Part shown: positions 42,698-50,901 of the stretch, in pieces
Layout: every line of letters begins with the position of its first letter
How positions within the stretch are numbered: position 1 is the stretch's first letter
NCBI GenBank assembly: GCA_937927685.1
Contig: CALBSC010000002.1
Span: 1-64,000 of the forward strand
Reading direction: 5' to 3'
DNA from: an uncultured Burkholderiales bacterium
GTDB lineage: Bacteria > Pseudomonadota > Gammaproteobacteria > Burkholderiales > Burkholderiaceae_C
DNA: 64,000 nt
Notes under the pieces: model-generated
The model's input: the letters and a program-made list of their open reading frames with translations, nothing else
Databases searched by the model: none
Told to the model about the DNA's origin: nothing
Program-made: the position numbers and the translations under genes

Positions 42698-43621
42698 TCA
42701 GGACTCCAGTCCGTCGCTGATCTTGACCGCCTCGGGCTTGAGTTCGAGGCCGGCGTCCTTGGCCACTTCCACCAGCAACACCGAGAAGTCCACATCGTCG
42801 TAGCCGCGGCCAATGAGGCGCGAGACCGACTCACGCGTGGCCGCCGCGGCGGGCATGGACACGCCCTGCGCCTTGGCCGCCGCCATGCCCAGGTCCAGGT
42901 CCTTGAGCAACAGTTTGGGCGTGAAGGTGACCTGTTCAAACGTGAGGTTGGACAGCACCGGCGTCTTGTAGCGGGTGTACATCGAACCCAGCACCGAGTC
43001 GTTGATGCTCTCCAGGAACACGTGGCGCGGAATGCCCGCCTTCTCGGCCAGCACGGTGATCTCGCACAGGTTCTGGATGACCACGCCAAACATGGTGTTG
43101 TGGGCAATCTTCCAGACACGCGCCAGTTCGCCCTCACCCACCCACATGCACTTGCGGGACATGGCGCGCAGATACGGCTCGGCCAGGTCATAGAGGTGTT
43201 TCGGGCCCGAGGCCACCACCAGCAGTTTGCCGGCCTTGGCCACCTTGGCATTGCCCGACACGGGCGCACACAGGTAGGCCACGCCCAGGGCCTCGAGGCG
43301 CTCGCGCACCTCGGTCGACCCCTCCTGTGAAATGGAGGAACTGTCGACCACCAGACGCGGCAAGGTCTTGCCTGTGACCAGTCCGCCGGCACCAAACAAC
43401 ACTTCTTTCAGGTCGTCGGTGGTGGACACCATGGTGAACACCGTTTCGCAGGCGGCCAGGTCGAGCTTGCTGTCGACCAGCGTGGCGCCGTACTCGACCA
43501 GCGGCTCGGCCTTGCTGCGCGTGCGGTTCCAGATGTCAACGCCATGTCCCGCTTTGGTGAGACGCTTGACCATCGCCTCGCCCATGCGCCCCAACCCGAT
43601 CCAGCCTACTTTGTTTGCCAT
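42698..43621 (-). CDS. Beta-hydroxyacid dehydrogenase (GarR/HIBADH family), second copy
   Basis: 307 aa from ATG 43621. NAD(P) motif GWIGLGRMGEAMVKRL; the YLCAPVSGNAKVAKAGKLLVVASG segment covers the substrate loop; the catalytic Lys lies in LARVWKIAHNTMFGVV. It starts the four-gene minus-strand cluster, separated by 2 nt from the amidohydrolase. It differs enough from the copy at 39450-40337 that the two probably act on different hydroxy acids or in different directions. No regulator is adjacent. Confidence 0.9.
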   Translation of the reverse strand: MANKVGWIGLGRMGEAMVKRLTKAGHGVDIWNRTRSKAEPLVEYGATLVDSKLDLAACETVFTMVSTTDDLKEVLFGAGGLVTGKTLPRLVVDSSSISQEGSTEVRERLEALGVAYLCAPVSGNAKVAKAGKLLVVASGPKHLYDLAEPYLRAMSRKCMWVGEGELARVWKIAHNTMFGVVIQNLCEITVLAEKAGIPRHVFLESINDSVLGSMYTRYKTPVLSNLTFEQVTFTPKLLLKDLDLGMAAAKAQGVSMPAAAATRESVSRLIGRGYDDVDFSVLLVEVAKDAGLELKPEAVKISDGLES

Positions 43622-43711
43622 GGTTTTCTCCTCGTGACTCTGGTTATTCAAAACTCTTTTCCCGCGCCCGCTCCTGACGACGGACCCCGGGAACTTGAAG
43701 TGGGAGCGGTA

Positions 43712-44914
43712 TCAGACGCGCTCGAGAATGACCGCAATGCCCTGCCCCACCCCGATGCACATGGTGCACAGGGCGTAGCGGCCACCGCTGCGGTGCAGCT
43801 GATTGACGGCGGTGGTGGCCAGTCGTGCGCCACTGGCACCCAGCGGATGGCCCAACGCAATGGCGCCCCCGTTCGGGTTGACGCGGGGGTCGTCGTCTTG
43901 CAGGCCCAATTGGCGCAGCACGGCCAGGCCTTGCGCGGCGAAGGCTTCGTTCAACTCGATGACATCGATCTGGGCCAGGCTCAAGCCGGTGAGGGCCAGC
44001 ACTTTTTGCGTGGCCGGCGCCGGGCCGATGCCCATGATGCGCGGGGGCACGCCCGCGGTGGCCATGCCAACCACGCGGGCACGCGGCGTCAGGCCGTGCT
44101 TGGCCGCTTCGGATTCGCTGGCCAACAGGATCGCACAGGCGCCGTCGTTGACGCCACTGGCGTTGCCCGCGGTCACCGTGCCATCGGGGCGCACCACGCC
44201 TTTGAGCTTGGCCAGGGTTTCCAGGCTGGTTTCACGCGGATGCTCGTCCTTGCTCACCACGATGGCGTCACCCTTTTTTTGCGGGATGGTGACCGGGGTG
44301 ATCTCGCTGTCAAAAACGCCGGCCTTTTGCGCGGCCACGGCCTTCATCTGACTGGCCAGTGCCATGCGGTCCTGGGCTTCGCGCTCGATCTTGAAATCGG
44401 TGGCGACGTTCTCGGCCGTTTCGGGCATGGAGTCCACGCCGTATTTTTCTTTCATCAGCTTGTTGATGAAGCGCCAGCCAATGGTGGTGTCATACACCGC
44501 GTTGCTGCGGCTGAAGGCGGACTCCGCCTTGGGCATCACGAAGGGGGCACGGCTCATGCTCTCGACACCGCCGGCAATCATGAGACCGGCTTCGCCAGCC
44601 CGAATGGCACGGGCTGCCGTGCCCAGGGCATCCAGACCCGATCCGCACAGACGGTTCAGGGTGGCACCCGGCACCTCGATGGGCAGTCCGGCCAGCAGAC
44701 TGGCCATGTGGGCCACGTTGCGGTTGTCTTCACCGGCCTGGTTGGCACAGCCAAAAATCACATCGGTCACCGCCAGCCAGTCCACCTTGGCATTGCGCGC
44801 CATCAGGGCCTTGAGCGGGATGGCGCCCAGGTCATCGGTGCGCACACTGCTGAGCGAGCCGCCATAGCGGCCAAAGGGCGTACGGATGGCGTCACAAATG
44901 AAGGCTTGGGTCAT
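43712..44914 (-). CDS. pcaF: Thiolase, likely 3-oxoadipyl-CoA thiolase
   Basis: 400 aa. The acyl-accepting Cys90 lies in LNRLCGSGLDALG, the conserved His in NPNGGAIALGHPLGASGARL (in parts), and the base Cys in CTMCIGVGQG. Thiolases split beta-ketoacyl-CoA with CoA; PcaF cleaves 3-oxoadipyl-CoA to succinyl-CoA and acetyl-CoA. The adjacent CoA-transferase pair pcaIJ, the partner of PcaF in the beta-ketoadipate pathway, supports this choice, as do AFICDAIRTPFGRYGG and VFDSEITPVTIPQ. A general acetyl-CoA acetyltransferase remains possible. No pca ring-cleavage genes are in the window. Confidence 0.8.
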   Translation of the reverse strand: MTQAFICDAIRTPFGRYGGSLSSVRTDDLGAIPLKALMARNAKVDWLAVTDVIFGCANQAGEDNRNVAHMASLLAGLPIEVPGATLNRLCGSGLDALGTAARAIRAGEAGLMIAGGVESMSRAPFVMPKAESAFSRSNAVYDTTIGWRFINKLMKEKYGVDSMPETAENVATDFKIEREAQDRMALASQMKAVAAQKAGVFDSEITPVTIPQKKGDAIVVSKDEHPRETSLETLAKLKGVVRPDGTVTAGNASGVNDGACAILLASESEAAKHGLTPRARVVGMATAGVPPRIMGIGPAPATQKVLALTGLSLAQIDVIELNEAFAAQGLAVLRQLGLQDDDPRVNPNGGAIALGHPLGASGARLATTAVNQLHRSGGRYALCTMCIGVGQGIAVILERV

Positions 44915-44978
44915 GTCGGGTCCTCGTCAAAAGATAAATCGTTCTTGCGCCACCGCGTGGGCGGCACAGGGCTGCCGA

Positions 44979-45620
44979 TCAAGCGGCAATGGGCAAACCG
45001 ATGATACGGCTGAGTTCTTCCAGGCTGAGCCCGGGCACCAGGTCAATGAGCTTCAGGCCCTGCGGCGTACACGCCAGCGTGCCGAGGTCACTGTAGATGC
45101 GCTTGACACAGGCCAGCCCCGTGATGGGGTAGGTGCACTGTGACACCACCTTGCTCTGTCCCTGCTTGGTCAGCAGGTCCATCATCACCCAGGTCTGCTT
45201 GGCCCCGATGGCCAGGTCCATGGCACCGCCCACCGCAGGCACGGCGCCGGGCTCGCCGGTGTGCCAGTTGGCCAGGTCACCGGTGGCGCTGACCTGGAAG
45301 GCCCCCAGCACACAGATGTCGAGGTGGCCGCCACGCATCATGGCAAAGCTGTCAGCGTGGTGAAAATAGGCGCCGCCAGCCAGCAAGGTGACCGGCTGCT
45401 TGCCGGCGTTGATGAGGTCGTAGTCCTCCTGGCCGGCAGCGGGCGCCGGGCCCATGCCCAGAATGCCGTTCTCGCTGTGCAGCAGCACCTCGCGTGAGGC
45501 CGGGATGTGGTTCCCCACCGTGGTGGGCATGCCAATGCCCAGGTTGACGGTGGCCCCTTCGGGAATATCCTGCGCCACGCGCGCGGCGAGTTGATCTTTG
45601 GTGCGACGGGTGTAGCTCAT
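44979..45620 (-). CDS. pcaJ: 3-oxoacid CoA-transferase subunit B
   Basis: 213 aa. Catalytic Glu50 lies in LLHSENGILGMGP, the thioester-forming residue of family I CoA transferases. The start TRRTKDQLAARVAQDIPEGATVNLGIGMPT (in parts) and the GGHLDICVLGAFQVSATGDLANW segment are family hallmarks. With subunit A it moves CoA from succinyl-CoA to 3-oxoadipate (PcaIJ) or acetoacetate (ScoAB/AtoDA); the thiolase next door fits the former. Its start overlaps the subunit A stop by 4 nt. Confidence 0.85.
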   Translation of the reverse strand: MSYTRRTKDQLAARVAQDIPEGATVNLGIGMPTTVGNHIPASREVLLHSENGILGMGPAPAAGQEDYDLINAGKQPVTLLAGGAYFHHADSFAMMRGGHLDICVLGAFQVSATGDLANWHTGEPGAVPAVGGAMDLAIGAKQTWVMMDLLTKQGQSKVVSQCTYPITGLACVKRIYSDLGTLACTPQGLKLIDLVPGLSLEELSRIIGLPIAA

Positions 45621-46327
45621 GCCTTGATGCCTCCGGCCTGGGTGACCACGCGGTCGATCAGCACCACCTGGTGCACAAAGATACCGGGAGTGACGATGGT
45701 CTCGGGGTCGAGCTGCCCCAGTTCCACCACCTCGTGCACGGTGGCGACGGTACGCTTGGCGGCCATGGCCATGACGGGACCGAAGTTACGCGCAGCCTTG
45801 CGATAGGTGAGGTTGCCCCAGCGGTCGCCGCGCTCGGCCCGAATCAGCGACAGATCGGGGCGGATGGGGTATTCGAGGACATAGTGACGCCCCTCGATTT
45901 CACGGGTTTCTTTGGGTGTGCCGTCCGCCTTGAGCGCAAGTTCGGTGCCATAGCCGGTGGGCGTGAAGAAGGCGCCAATGCCAGCCCCCGCTGCACGCAA
46001 GCGCTCGGCCAGGTTGCCCTGGGGCACAAGTTCAAGCTCGAGCTTGCCGCTGCGGTACAGCTCGTCAAACACATAGGAGTCCGCCTGTCGCGGAAAGCTG
46101 CAAATGATTTTGCGCACACGGCCCGTCTTGAGCAGGGCGGCGATGCCGTGCTCGGCGTTGCCGGCGTTGTTGTTCACCAGGGTGAGGTCACGGGCACCTT
46201 GGGCAATGAGGCCGTCAATCAGCTCGGCCGGGATGCCGGCGGTGCCAAATCCGCCAATCGCCACGACCGCACCATCGGGGGTGCCAGCCAGGGCCTGCTC
46301 AATGGAGGGGGCTATTTTGTTGATCAT
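45617..46327 (-). CDS. pcaI: 3-oxoacid CoA-transferase subunit A
   Basis: 236 aa from ATG 46327; the open frame extends upstream to 46477, over the divergent DUF1841 gene, and is ignored. CoA-binding motif GGFGTAGIPAELIDGLI, NNAGNAEHGIAALL and the MAMAAKRTVATVHEVVELG stretch identify the alpha subunit. First gene of the pcaI-pcaJ-pcaF order. Same ambiguity of substrate as subunit B. No IclR or LysR regulator is adjacent. Confidence 0.85.
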   Translation of the reverse strand: MINKIAPSIEQALAGTPDGAVVAIGGFGTAGIPAELIDGLIAQGARDLTLVNNNAGNAEHGIAALLKTGRVRKIICSFPRQADSYVFDELYRSGKLELELVPQGNLAERLRAAGAGIGAFFTPTGYGTELALKADGTPKETREIEGRHYVLEYPIRPDLSLIRAERGDRWGNLTYRKAARNFGPVMAMAAKRTVATVHEVVELGQLDPETIVTPGIFVHQVVLIDRVVTQAGGIKA

Positions 46328-46421
46328 GGGGCTATTATGAAACGCAGCGGATGGCGGGGTAGACGCGTGGGAGATTCCCCCATCGGCCCCGGCAACGACA
46401 GCCATGCGGGACAATCCGGTC

Positions 46422-46856
46422 ATGTTCACTCCCTCCCAAGAAGATGTGCGCCGGTTCTTCTGCGGCGTGCATCGCAAGCAACAAGCCGGTGAGCCGCTGG
46501 ATGCGCTGGAAACCCTGGCTGGCCAGTGGATCGAGCGTCACCCCGAGGTCCACGCCGATCTGTCCGATGCCGAGGCGGCGGTGGCCCGGGTGTACGAGGT
46601 ACAGGAGGGCCGGGAAAACCCTTTTCTGCACCTGTCCATGCACCTGTCCATCAGCGAGCAGTGCTCCATCGATCAGCCGCGGGGAATTCGGCAGGCCGTC
46701 GAATTGCTGGCCGCACGGCGCGACTCGATCCACCAGGCGCACCACGAAACCATGGAGTGCCTGGGACGCATGGTGTGGGAAAGCCAGCGCAGCGGCAGGC
46801 CACCCGACGGCGCAGCCTACATCGACGAAGTGCAGCGACGGGCCACGCGCGACTGA
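46422..46856 (+). CDS. DUF1841 family protein
   Basis: 144 aa from ATG 46422 (ATG 46404 in frame is an alternative). Family signature: FTPSQEDVRRFFCGVHRKQQ, WIERHPEVHADLSD, LHLSMHLSISEQCSIDQPRGIRQ and HQAHHETMECLGRMVWESQR (in parts). It is soluble, mainly helical and His-rich, and conserved in beta- and gammaproteobacteria without an assigned function. It is divergent from pcaI and converges with cytochrome c4 across a bidirectional terminator. Confidence 0.85.
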   Translation: MFTPSQEDVRRFFCGVHRKQQAGEPLDALETLAGQWIERHPEVHADLSDAEAAVARVYEVQEGRENPFLHLSMHLSISEQCSIDQPRGIRQAVELLAARRDSIHQAHHETMECLGRMVWESQRSGRPPDGAAYIDEVQRRATRD

Positions 46857-46993
46857 GCGTTGGTTCGGTGGGCGAGGGCTCAAAGCCTGCGCTGGAAGAC
46901 CGACAGCGTTTCGGCCTGCGCCCCACCCGCCACCTGACGCCACACACCTGACGCCAGACAGCGAACAGTCCGGCAGCAAGCCGTCGGAAAGTC

Positions 46994-47021
46994 AAAAGCC
47001 AGACGCAAGGTCTGGCTTTTT
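46994..47021. terminator. Bidirectional Rho-independent terminator
   Basis: An 11-bp perfect stem AAAAGCCAGAC / GTCTGGCTTTT with a 5-base loop (GCAAG) at 46994-47020, followed by a T run on both strands (TTTTT on plus; TTTT then TGAC on minus). It lies between the convergent DUF1841 and cytochrome c4 genes and should stop both transcripts. Confidence 0.9.
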
Positions 47022-47054
47022 CATGGAAGCCCGGCTAAGCCGGCGTCACGCCAA

Positions 47055-47711
47055 TCAGCGAAAACGCGACTGGGGCACGACCTTCAACTCACCTGACTGG
47101 CTGGCCATGTACTGGGCCAGTTGCTTGAGTTCAGCATTGGTGAACTGCTTGGCAATGCCACCCATGACGCCGTTGTTGCGCCCCCAGGCGGCCTGGCCTT
47201 CGGTCTTGTAGGACTTGAGGGCGACAAACAGGTAGTCGGCGTGCTGACCGCCAATCTTGGGGTAGGACGGGTCGATGGGTTTGCTGTAGTTGGCGCCGTG
47301 GCAGGAGTTGCAAGCGCCTTTCTTCAGCAGGTCGGCCACGGGGCCCGTGGCCTCCTTGACAGCTTCGGGAGCCGCCTCGCCCGCACCGTGGGTGGAATAG
47401 TAGGCAGAGATATCGGCAATGTCCTGATCGGTCAACGAGTCAGCAATACCGCGCATAGTGGGGTGCTTGCGCTCACCTTTTTTGTAGGCATTGAGGGCGG
47501 AGGCGATGTACTTGGCGCCTTGGCCGGAAATCATGGGCACGCGGTAAACCTCAGGGAAGCTGGCCTGGTAACCGATGATGCCGTGGCAACCGATGCACAT
47601 GGCAATTTTTTTCTCGCCAGCCTTGGCGTCGCCCTGGGCGTCTTGCGCCAAAACCGGGGTGGTCACGCAAGCGACAAGCGAAACAAAAACAAAGGACAAT
47701 AACTTGTTCAT
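47055..47711 (-). CDS. Dihaem cytochrome c4-type protein
   Basis: 218 aa from ATG 47711. Signal peptide to about residue 23 (VFVSLVACVTTPVLAQ). Two class I haem sites: CIGCH (39-43) and CNSCH (134-138), each domain with a distal Met (MISGQG and MGGIA regions). The two-domain layout is cytochrome c4, a periplasmic electron carrier that can feed aa3/cbb3 oxidases such as the one encoded at 17-26 kb. A perfect TATAAT at 47777-47782 supports its own promoter. It is divergent from the MoxR gene. Confidence 0.9.
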   Translation of the reverse strand: MNKLLSFVFVSLVACVTTPVLAQDAQGDAKAGEKKIAMCIGCHGIIGYQASFPEVYRVPMISGQGAKYIASALNAYKKGERKHPTMRGIADSLTDQDIADISAYYSTHGAGEAAPEAVKEATGPVADLLKKGACNSCHGANYSKPIDPSYPKIGGQHADYLFVALKSYKTEGQAAWGRNNGVMGGIAKQFTNAELKQLAQYMASQSGELKVVPQSRFR

Positions 47712-47776
47712 TTTGGACTGACAATCAAGTGCAACAAGGGGCAAGATGGGCGCAGACGGGCCGACGCCAGCCGCGC

Positions 47777-47782
47777 ATTATA
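47777..47782 (-). promoter_or_regulatory. Predicted -10 of the cytochrome c4 promoter
   Basis: A perfect TATAAT read on the minus strand, 66 bases before the cytochrome c4 start codon. No strong -35 was found; the best near-match at longer spacing is TTACAG (47808-47803). A start near 47769 would give a leader of about 58 bases. Confidence 0.4.
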
Positions 47783-47842
47783 TCGATCCCTTCCACGCCT
47801 CCCTGTAAGCTAGACGTAGCTTTTGCCCAACTGCTCAACACC

Positions 47843-48685
47843 ATGAAATTCCAAGGTTCCGACAATTACGTGGCCACCCAGGACCTGAAACTGGCGGTCA
47901 ACGCAGCCATCACGCTCAAGCGGCCCCTGCTGGTCAAGGGCGAGCCTGGCACCGGTAAGACCATGCTGGCCGAGGAAGTGGCCCAGGCCCTGGGGCTGCC
48001 GCTCATCCAGTGGCACATCAAGTCCACCACCAAGGCCCAGCAAGGCCTGTATGAATACGACGCCGTGAGCCGGCTGCGCGACAGCCAACTGGGCGACGCG
48101 CGGGTCAAGGACATCCAGAACTACATCGTCAAGGGCGTGCTGTGGCAGGCCTTCACCGCCGAAGAGCCCGTGGCCCTGCTGATCGACGAGATCGACAAGG
48201 CCGATATCGAGTTCCCCAACGACTTGCTGCGCGAACTCGACCGCATGGAGTTTTACTGCTACGAGACGCGGGAACTCATCAAGGCCAAGACGCGCCCACT
48301 GGTGTTCATCACCTCCAACAACGAGAAGGAACTGCCCGACGCCTTTTTGCGCCGCTGCTTCTTCCACTACATCAAGTTTCCCGACGCAGACACCATGCGT
48401 CAGATCGTGGACGTGCACTTCCCCACGCTCAAGAAAGACCTGCTCACCGTTGCCCTCAAAACTTTCTACGACGTACGCAACCTGCCCGGTCTGAAGAAAA
48501 AACCCAGCACCAGCGAGTTGCTGGACTGGCTCAAGCTACTGGTGGCCGAGGACATCCCGCTGTCCGCCCTGCAATCCGCCGATGAAAAGGTGGCGGTGCC
48601 GCCGCTGGTGGGCGCGCTGCTCAAAAACGAGCAGGACGTGACCCTGTTCGAAAAACTGGTGTTCATGCAAAGCCGCAACCGCTGA
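47843..48685 (+). CDS. MoxR family AAA+ ATPase
   Basis: 280 aa from ATG 47843. Walker A GEPGTGKT (33-40), Walker B ALLIDEIDKADIEFPNDLL, sensor 1 VFITSNNEKELPDAFLRRC with the arginine finger region. MoxR ATPases act as chaperones that insert metals or mature enzymes with a VWA partner. The VWA protein at 49541-50725, two genes downstream, is the likely partner; this pair resembles CoxD/CoxE of CO dehydrogenase maturation, but no molybdenum hydroxylase is in the window. Divergent from cytochrome c4. Confidence 0.92.
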   Translation: MKFQGSDNYVATQDLKLAVNAAITLKRPLLVKGEPGTGKTMLAEEVAQALGLPLIQWHIKSTTKAQQGLYEYDAVSRLRDSQLGDARVKDIQNYIVKGVLWQAFTAEEPVALLIDEIDKADIEFPNDLLRELDRMEFYCYETRELIKAKTRPLVFITSNNEKELPDAFLRRCFFHYIKFPDADTMRQIVDVHFPTLKKDLLTVALKTFYDVRNLPGLKKKPSTSELLDWLKLLVAEDIPLSALQSADEKVAVPPLVGALLKNEQDVTLFEKLVFMQSRNR

Positions 48686-48701
48686 ACCTGGACACCACCC
48701 C

Positions 48702-48929
48702 ATGACACGCCAACTCCTGCTCGAAGGACTGACCGATGCGGTCGGCTTTGTCGTGGGATCATTGCTGGGTTTTGGCCTGGGTCGACTGGTCGGACTTGAG
48801 CTGTTTGCCGAAGGCTACAGCGCCGGCAGCCTGGCGGCCATTGCGCTGGTGGGTCTCGGTGGCGGCATGGGCCTGCAAGCGGTCCGACACCTGCGAGGTC
48901 GCTCCACGCCACCGGGAGATGCCCCATGA
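48702..48929 (+). CDS. Small Gly-rich membrane protein, unknown function
   Basis: 75 aa with two hydrophobic, Gly-rich segments (DAVGFVVGSLLGFGLGRLVGL and YSAGSLAAIALVGLGGGMGLQAV) and a basic tail (RHLRGRSTPPGDAP). I do not recognise a family. It lies between the MoxR ATPase (16 nt) and the acetyltransferase gene (4-nt overlap), so it is probably translated as part of that operon. Confidence 0.65.
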   Translation: MTRQLLLEGLTDAVGFVVGSLLGFGLGRLVGLELFAEGYSAGSLAAIALVGLGGGMGLQAVRHLRGRSTPPGDAP

Positions 48930-49528
48930 TCGAGATCACCCCGCTGGTGTTGCAAGGCCGTCATGCGCGGCTGGAACCCCTGGCTGCGCACCATCAGGAC
49001 GACCTGGTGGAGGCCGTGCGGGATGGCGAGCTCTGGAACCTCTGGTACACCTTCATTCCCACACCCGACGCCATGCAGGCTGAGATCGAGCGGCGCCTGC
49101 AACTGCAGGCACAAGGCAGCATGCTGCCCTTCGCGGTGATCGAGCCGGCCTCCGGCAAGGCCGTGGGCATGACCACCTACATGAACATCGACCGCGCCCA
49201 CCACCGCGTCGAAATCGGCTCCACCTGGTATCGCCGCAGCGTGCAGCGCTCGGCCCTGAACACCCAGTGCAAGCGCCTGTTGTTGTCGCACGCGTTCGAC
49301 ACACTGGGCTGCATCGCGGTGGAATTCCGCACCCACTGGTTCAACCACGACAGCCGCCACGCCATCGAGCGGCTGGGCGCCAAGTTCGACGGCGTGTTGC
49401 GTTCGCACCAGATCGCGTCCAATGGCTCCGTGCGAGACACGGTGGTGTACAGCATCATCGCCAGCGAATGGCCGGCGGTTCGCGCGCACCTGGACCATCA
49501 ACTGACACGTCCGCGGCCAGCCCCCTGA
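48926..49528 (+). CDS. GNAT-family N-acetyltransferase (RimJ/RimL-like)
   Basis: 200 aa. The N-terminus LVLQGRHARLEPLAAHHQDDLVEAV, the strand VGMTTYMNIDRAHHRVEIGSTWYRRSVQRS (in parts) and FDTLGCIAVEFRTHWFNHDSRHAIERLGAKFDGVLR (in parts) match the GCN5 subgroup that acetylates proteins or small molecules using acetyl-CoA. The usual R/Q-x-x-G-x-G/A loop is poorly formed (YRRSVQRSALN), as in several members of this subgroup. It lies inside the MoxR-VWA operon, overlapping the small membrane protein by 4 nt. Confidence 0.85.
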   Translation: MIEITPLVLQGRHARLEPLAAHHQDDLVEAVRDGELWNLWYTFIPTPDAMQAEIERRLQLQAQGSMLPFAVIEPASGKAVGMTTYMNIDRAHHRVEIGSTWYRRSVQRSALNTQCKRLLLSHAFDTLGCIAVEFRTHWFNHDSRHAIERLGAKFDGVLRSHQIASNGSVRDTVVYSIIASEWPAVRAHLDHQLTRPRPAP

Positions 49529-49540
49529 GAAGCGACCACC

Positions 49541-50725
49541 ATGCTGATCGATTTCTTCTACACCCTGCGCGCCGCCAAGCTTCCGGTCTCGGTCAAAGAG
49601 TACCTCTCGCTGCTGGAGGCGCTCGAAGCCCAGGTGGTGGGTCCGGCGAGCGACGCCAGTTCCATGGACGATTTTTATTACCTGAGCCGCACGGCCCTGG
49701 TGAAAGACGAAAAGCACTTCGACAAATTCGACCGCGCCTTCGCCGCCTATTTCAAGGGCGTGGAGCTGATGACCGACTTCACCCAGGACGTGTCGCTCGA
49801 CTGGCTGCGCAAAACCCTGGAAAAGGAACTCACCCCCGAGCAGAAAGCCGCCATCGAGAAGATGGGCTGGGACGAGTTGATGGAAACACTCAAAAAGCGC
49901 CTGGAAGAGCAGAAAGAACGCCACGAAGGCGGCAACAAGTGGATCGGCACCGGCGGCACGTCTCCCTTTGGTAACGGCGGCTACAACCCGCAAGGCGTGC
50001 GCATTGGCGGCAAGGGTGGCAACAAAAGCGCGGTAAAGGTGTGGGAGCAACGCGCGTACCAGGACTACGACGACAGCCAGGAACTGGGCACCCGCAACAT
50101 CAAGGTGGCCCTGCGCCGTCTGCGCAAGTTTGCGCGTGAAGGCTCACCCGACGAACTCGACCTGGACGACACCATCCGCAGCACCGCAGCCAATGCGGGG
50201 TATCTGGACATCAAGATGATCCCCGAGCGGCACAACAACGTGAAAGTGCTGCTGCTGATGGATGTGGGCGGCACCATGGACGAGCACATACAGCGCATGG
50301 AAGAGCTGTTCTCGGCGGTGAAGTCGGAGTTCAAGCACCTGGAGTTTTATTACTTCCACAACTGCATCTACGACTACCTGTGGAAGAACAACCGGCGCCG
50401 CTTTGCCGAGAAGTTCCCCACCTGGGACATCATCCGCAAGTACAACAAGGACTACAAGCTCATCTTCATCGGTGACGCCACCATGAGTCCCTATGAAATC
50501 CTCCAGCCCGGTGGCAGCGTGGAATACAACAACGAGGAACCCGGCGCCGAATGGATCCAGCGCCTCACCCACGCCTACCCCAAGTTCGTCTGGATCAACC
50601 CGGAACCGCAGGGCGTGTGGCAATACCGGCAGAGCATCAGCATCATCCAGCAACTCACCAGCAACCGGATGTTCCCGCTCACCCTCAGGGGGCTGGAAGA
50701 AGCGATGCGGATGCTGTCTAAATAG
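49541..50725 (+). CDS. VWA (CoxE-like) domain protein
   Basis: 394 aa. The N-terminal half (FFYTLRAAKLPVSVKEYLSLLEALE, then DFYYLSRTALVKDEKHFDKFDRAF) is the CoxE-like helper domain; the VWA core starts near residue 235 with VLLLMDVGGTMDEHIQRMEELFSAVKSEF (in parts). Asp241 heads the MIDAS motif, here DVGGT rather than DxSxS, and LIFIGDATMSPYEIL is a later MIDAS-like loop. With the MoxR ATPase it should form a maturation or chaperone complex. The target is not shown. It ends the operon. Confidence 0.9.
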   Translation: MLIDFFYTLRAAKLPVSVKEYLSLLEALEAQVVGPASDASSMDDFYYLSRTALVKDEKHFDKFDRAFAAYFKGVELMTDFTQDVSLDWLRKTLEKELTPEQKAAIEKMGWDELMETLKKRLEEQKERHEGGNKWIGTGGTSPFGNGGYNPQGVRIGGKGGNKSAVKVWEQRAYQDYDDSQELGTRNIKVALRRLRKFAREGSPDELDLDDTIRSTAANAGYLDIKMIPERHNNVKVLLLMDVGGTMDEHIQRMEELFSAVKSEFKHLEFYYFHNCIYDYLWKNNRRRFAEKFPTWDIIRKYNKDYKLIFIGDATMSPYEILQPGGSVEYNNEEPGAEWIQRLTHAYPKFVWINPEPQGVWQYRQSISIIQQLTSNRMFPLTLRGLEEAMRMLSK

Positions 50726-50901
50726 CGCACCGCAACCCCGCGGCACCCTGCTGGCCCGTGGCCGATCGGAGAAACGCAGGACAGGGTTTCCCCTCGGTTC
50801 ATCCGAATAACCCTCACATGCTGTCGAACGTTACCAAGGTGACTCTGATTTGTTGGGGATTTGGAGAATACTCCTCGTCCTAGACAACGCAGGAGACCTC
50901 T

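Noticed and set aside
40351..43395. 1014-codon minus-strand open frame
   Set aside because: Its 5' two thirds is out of frame with the amidohydrolase and dehydrogenase genes, which are clearly coding; only the Bug gene at its end is real.
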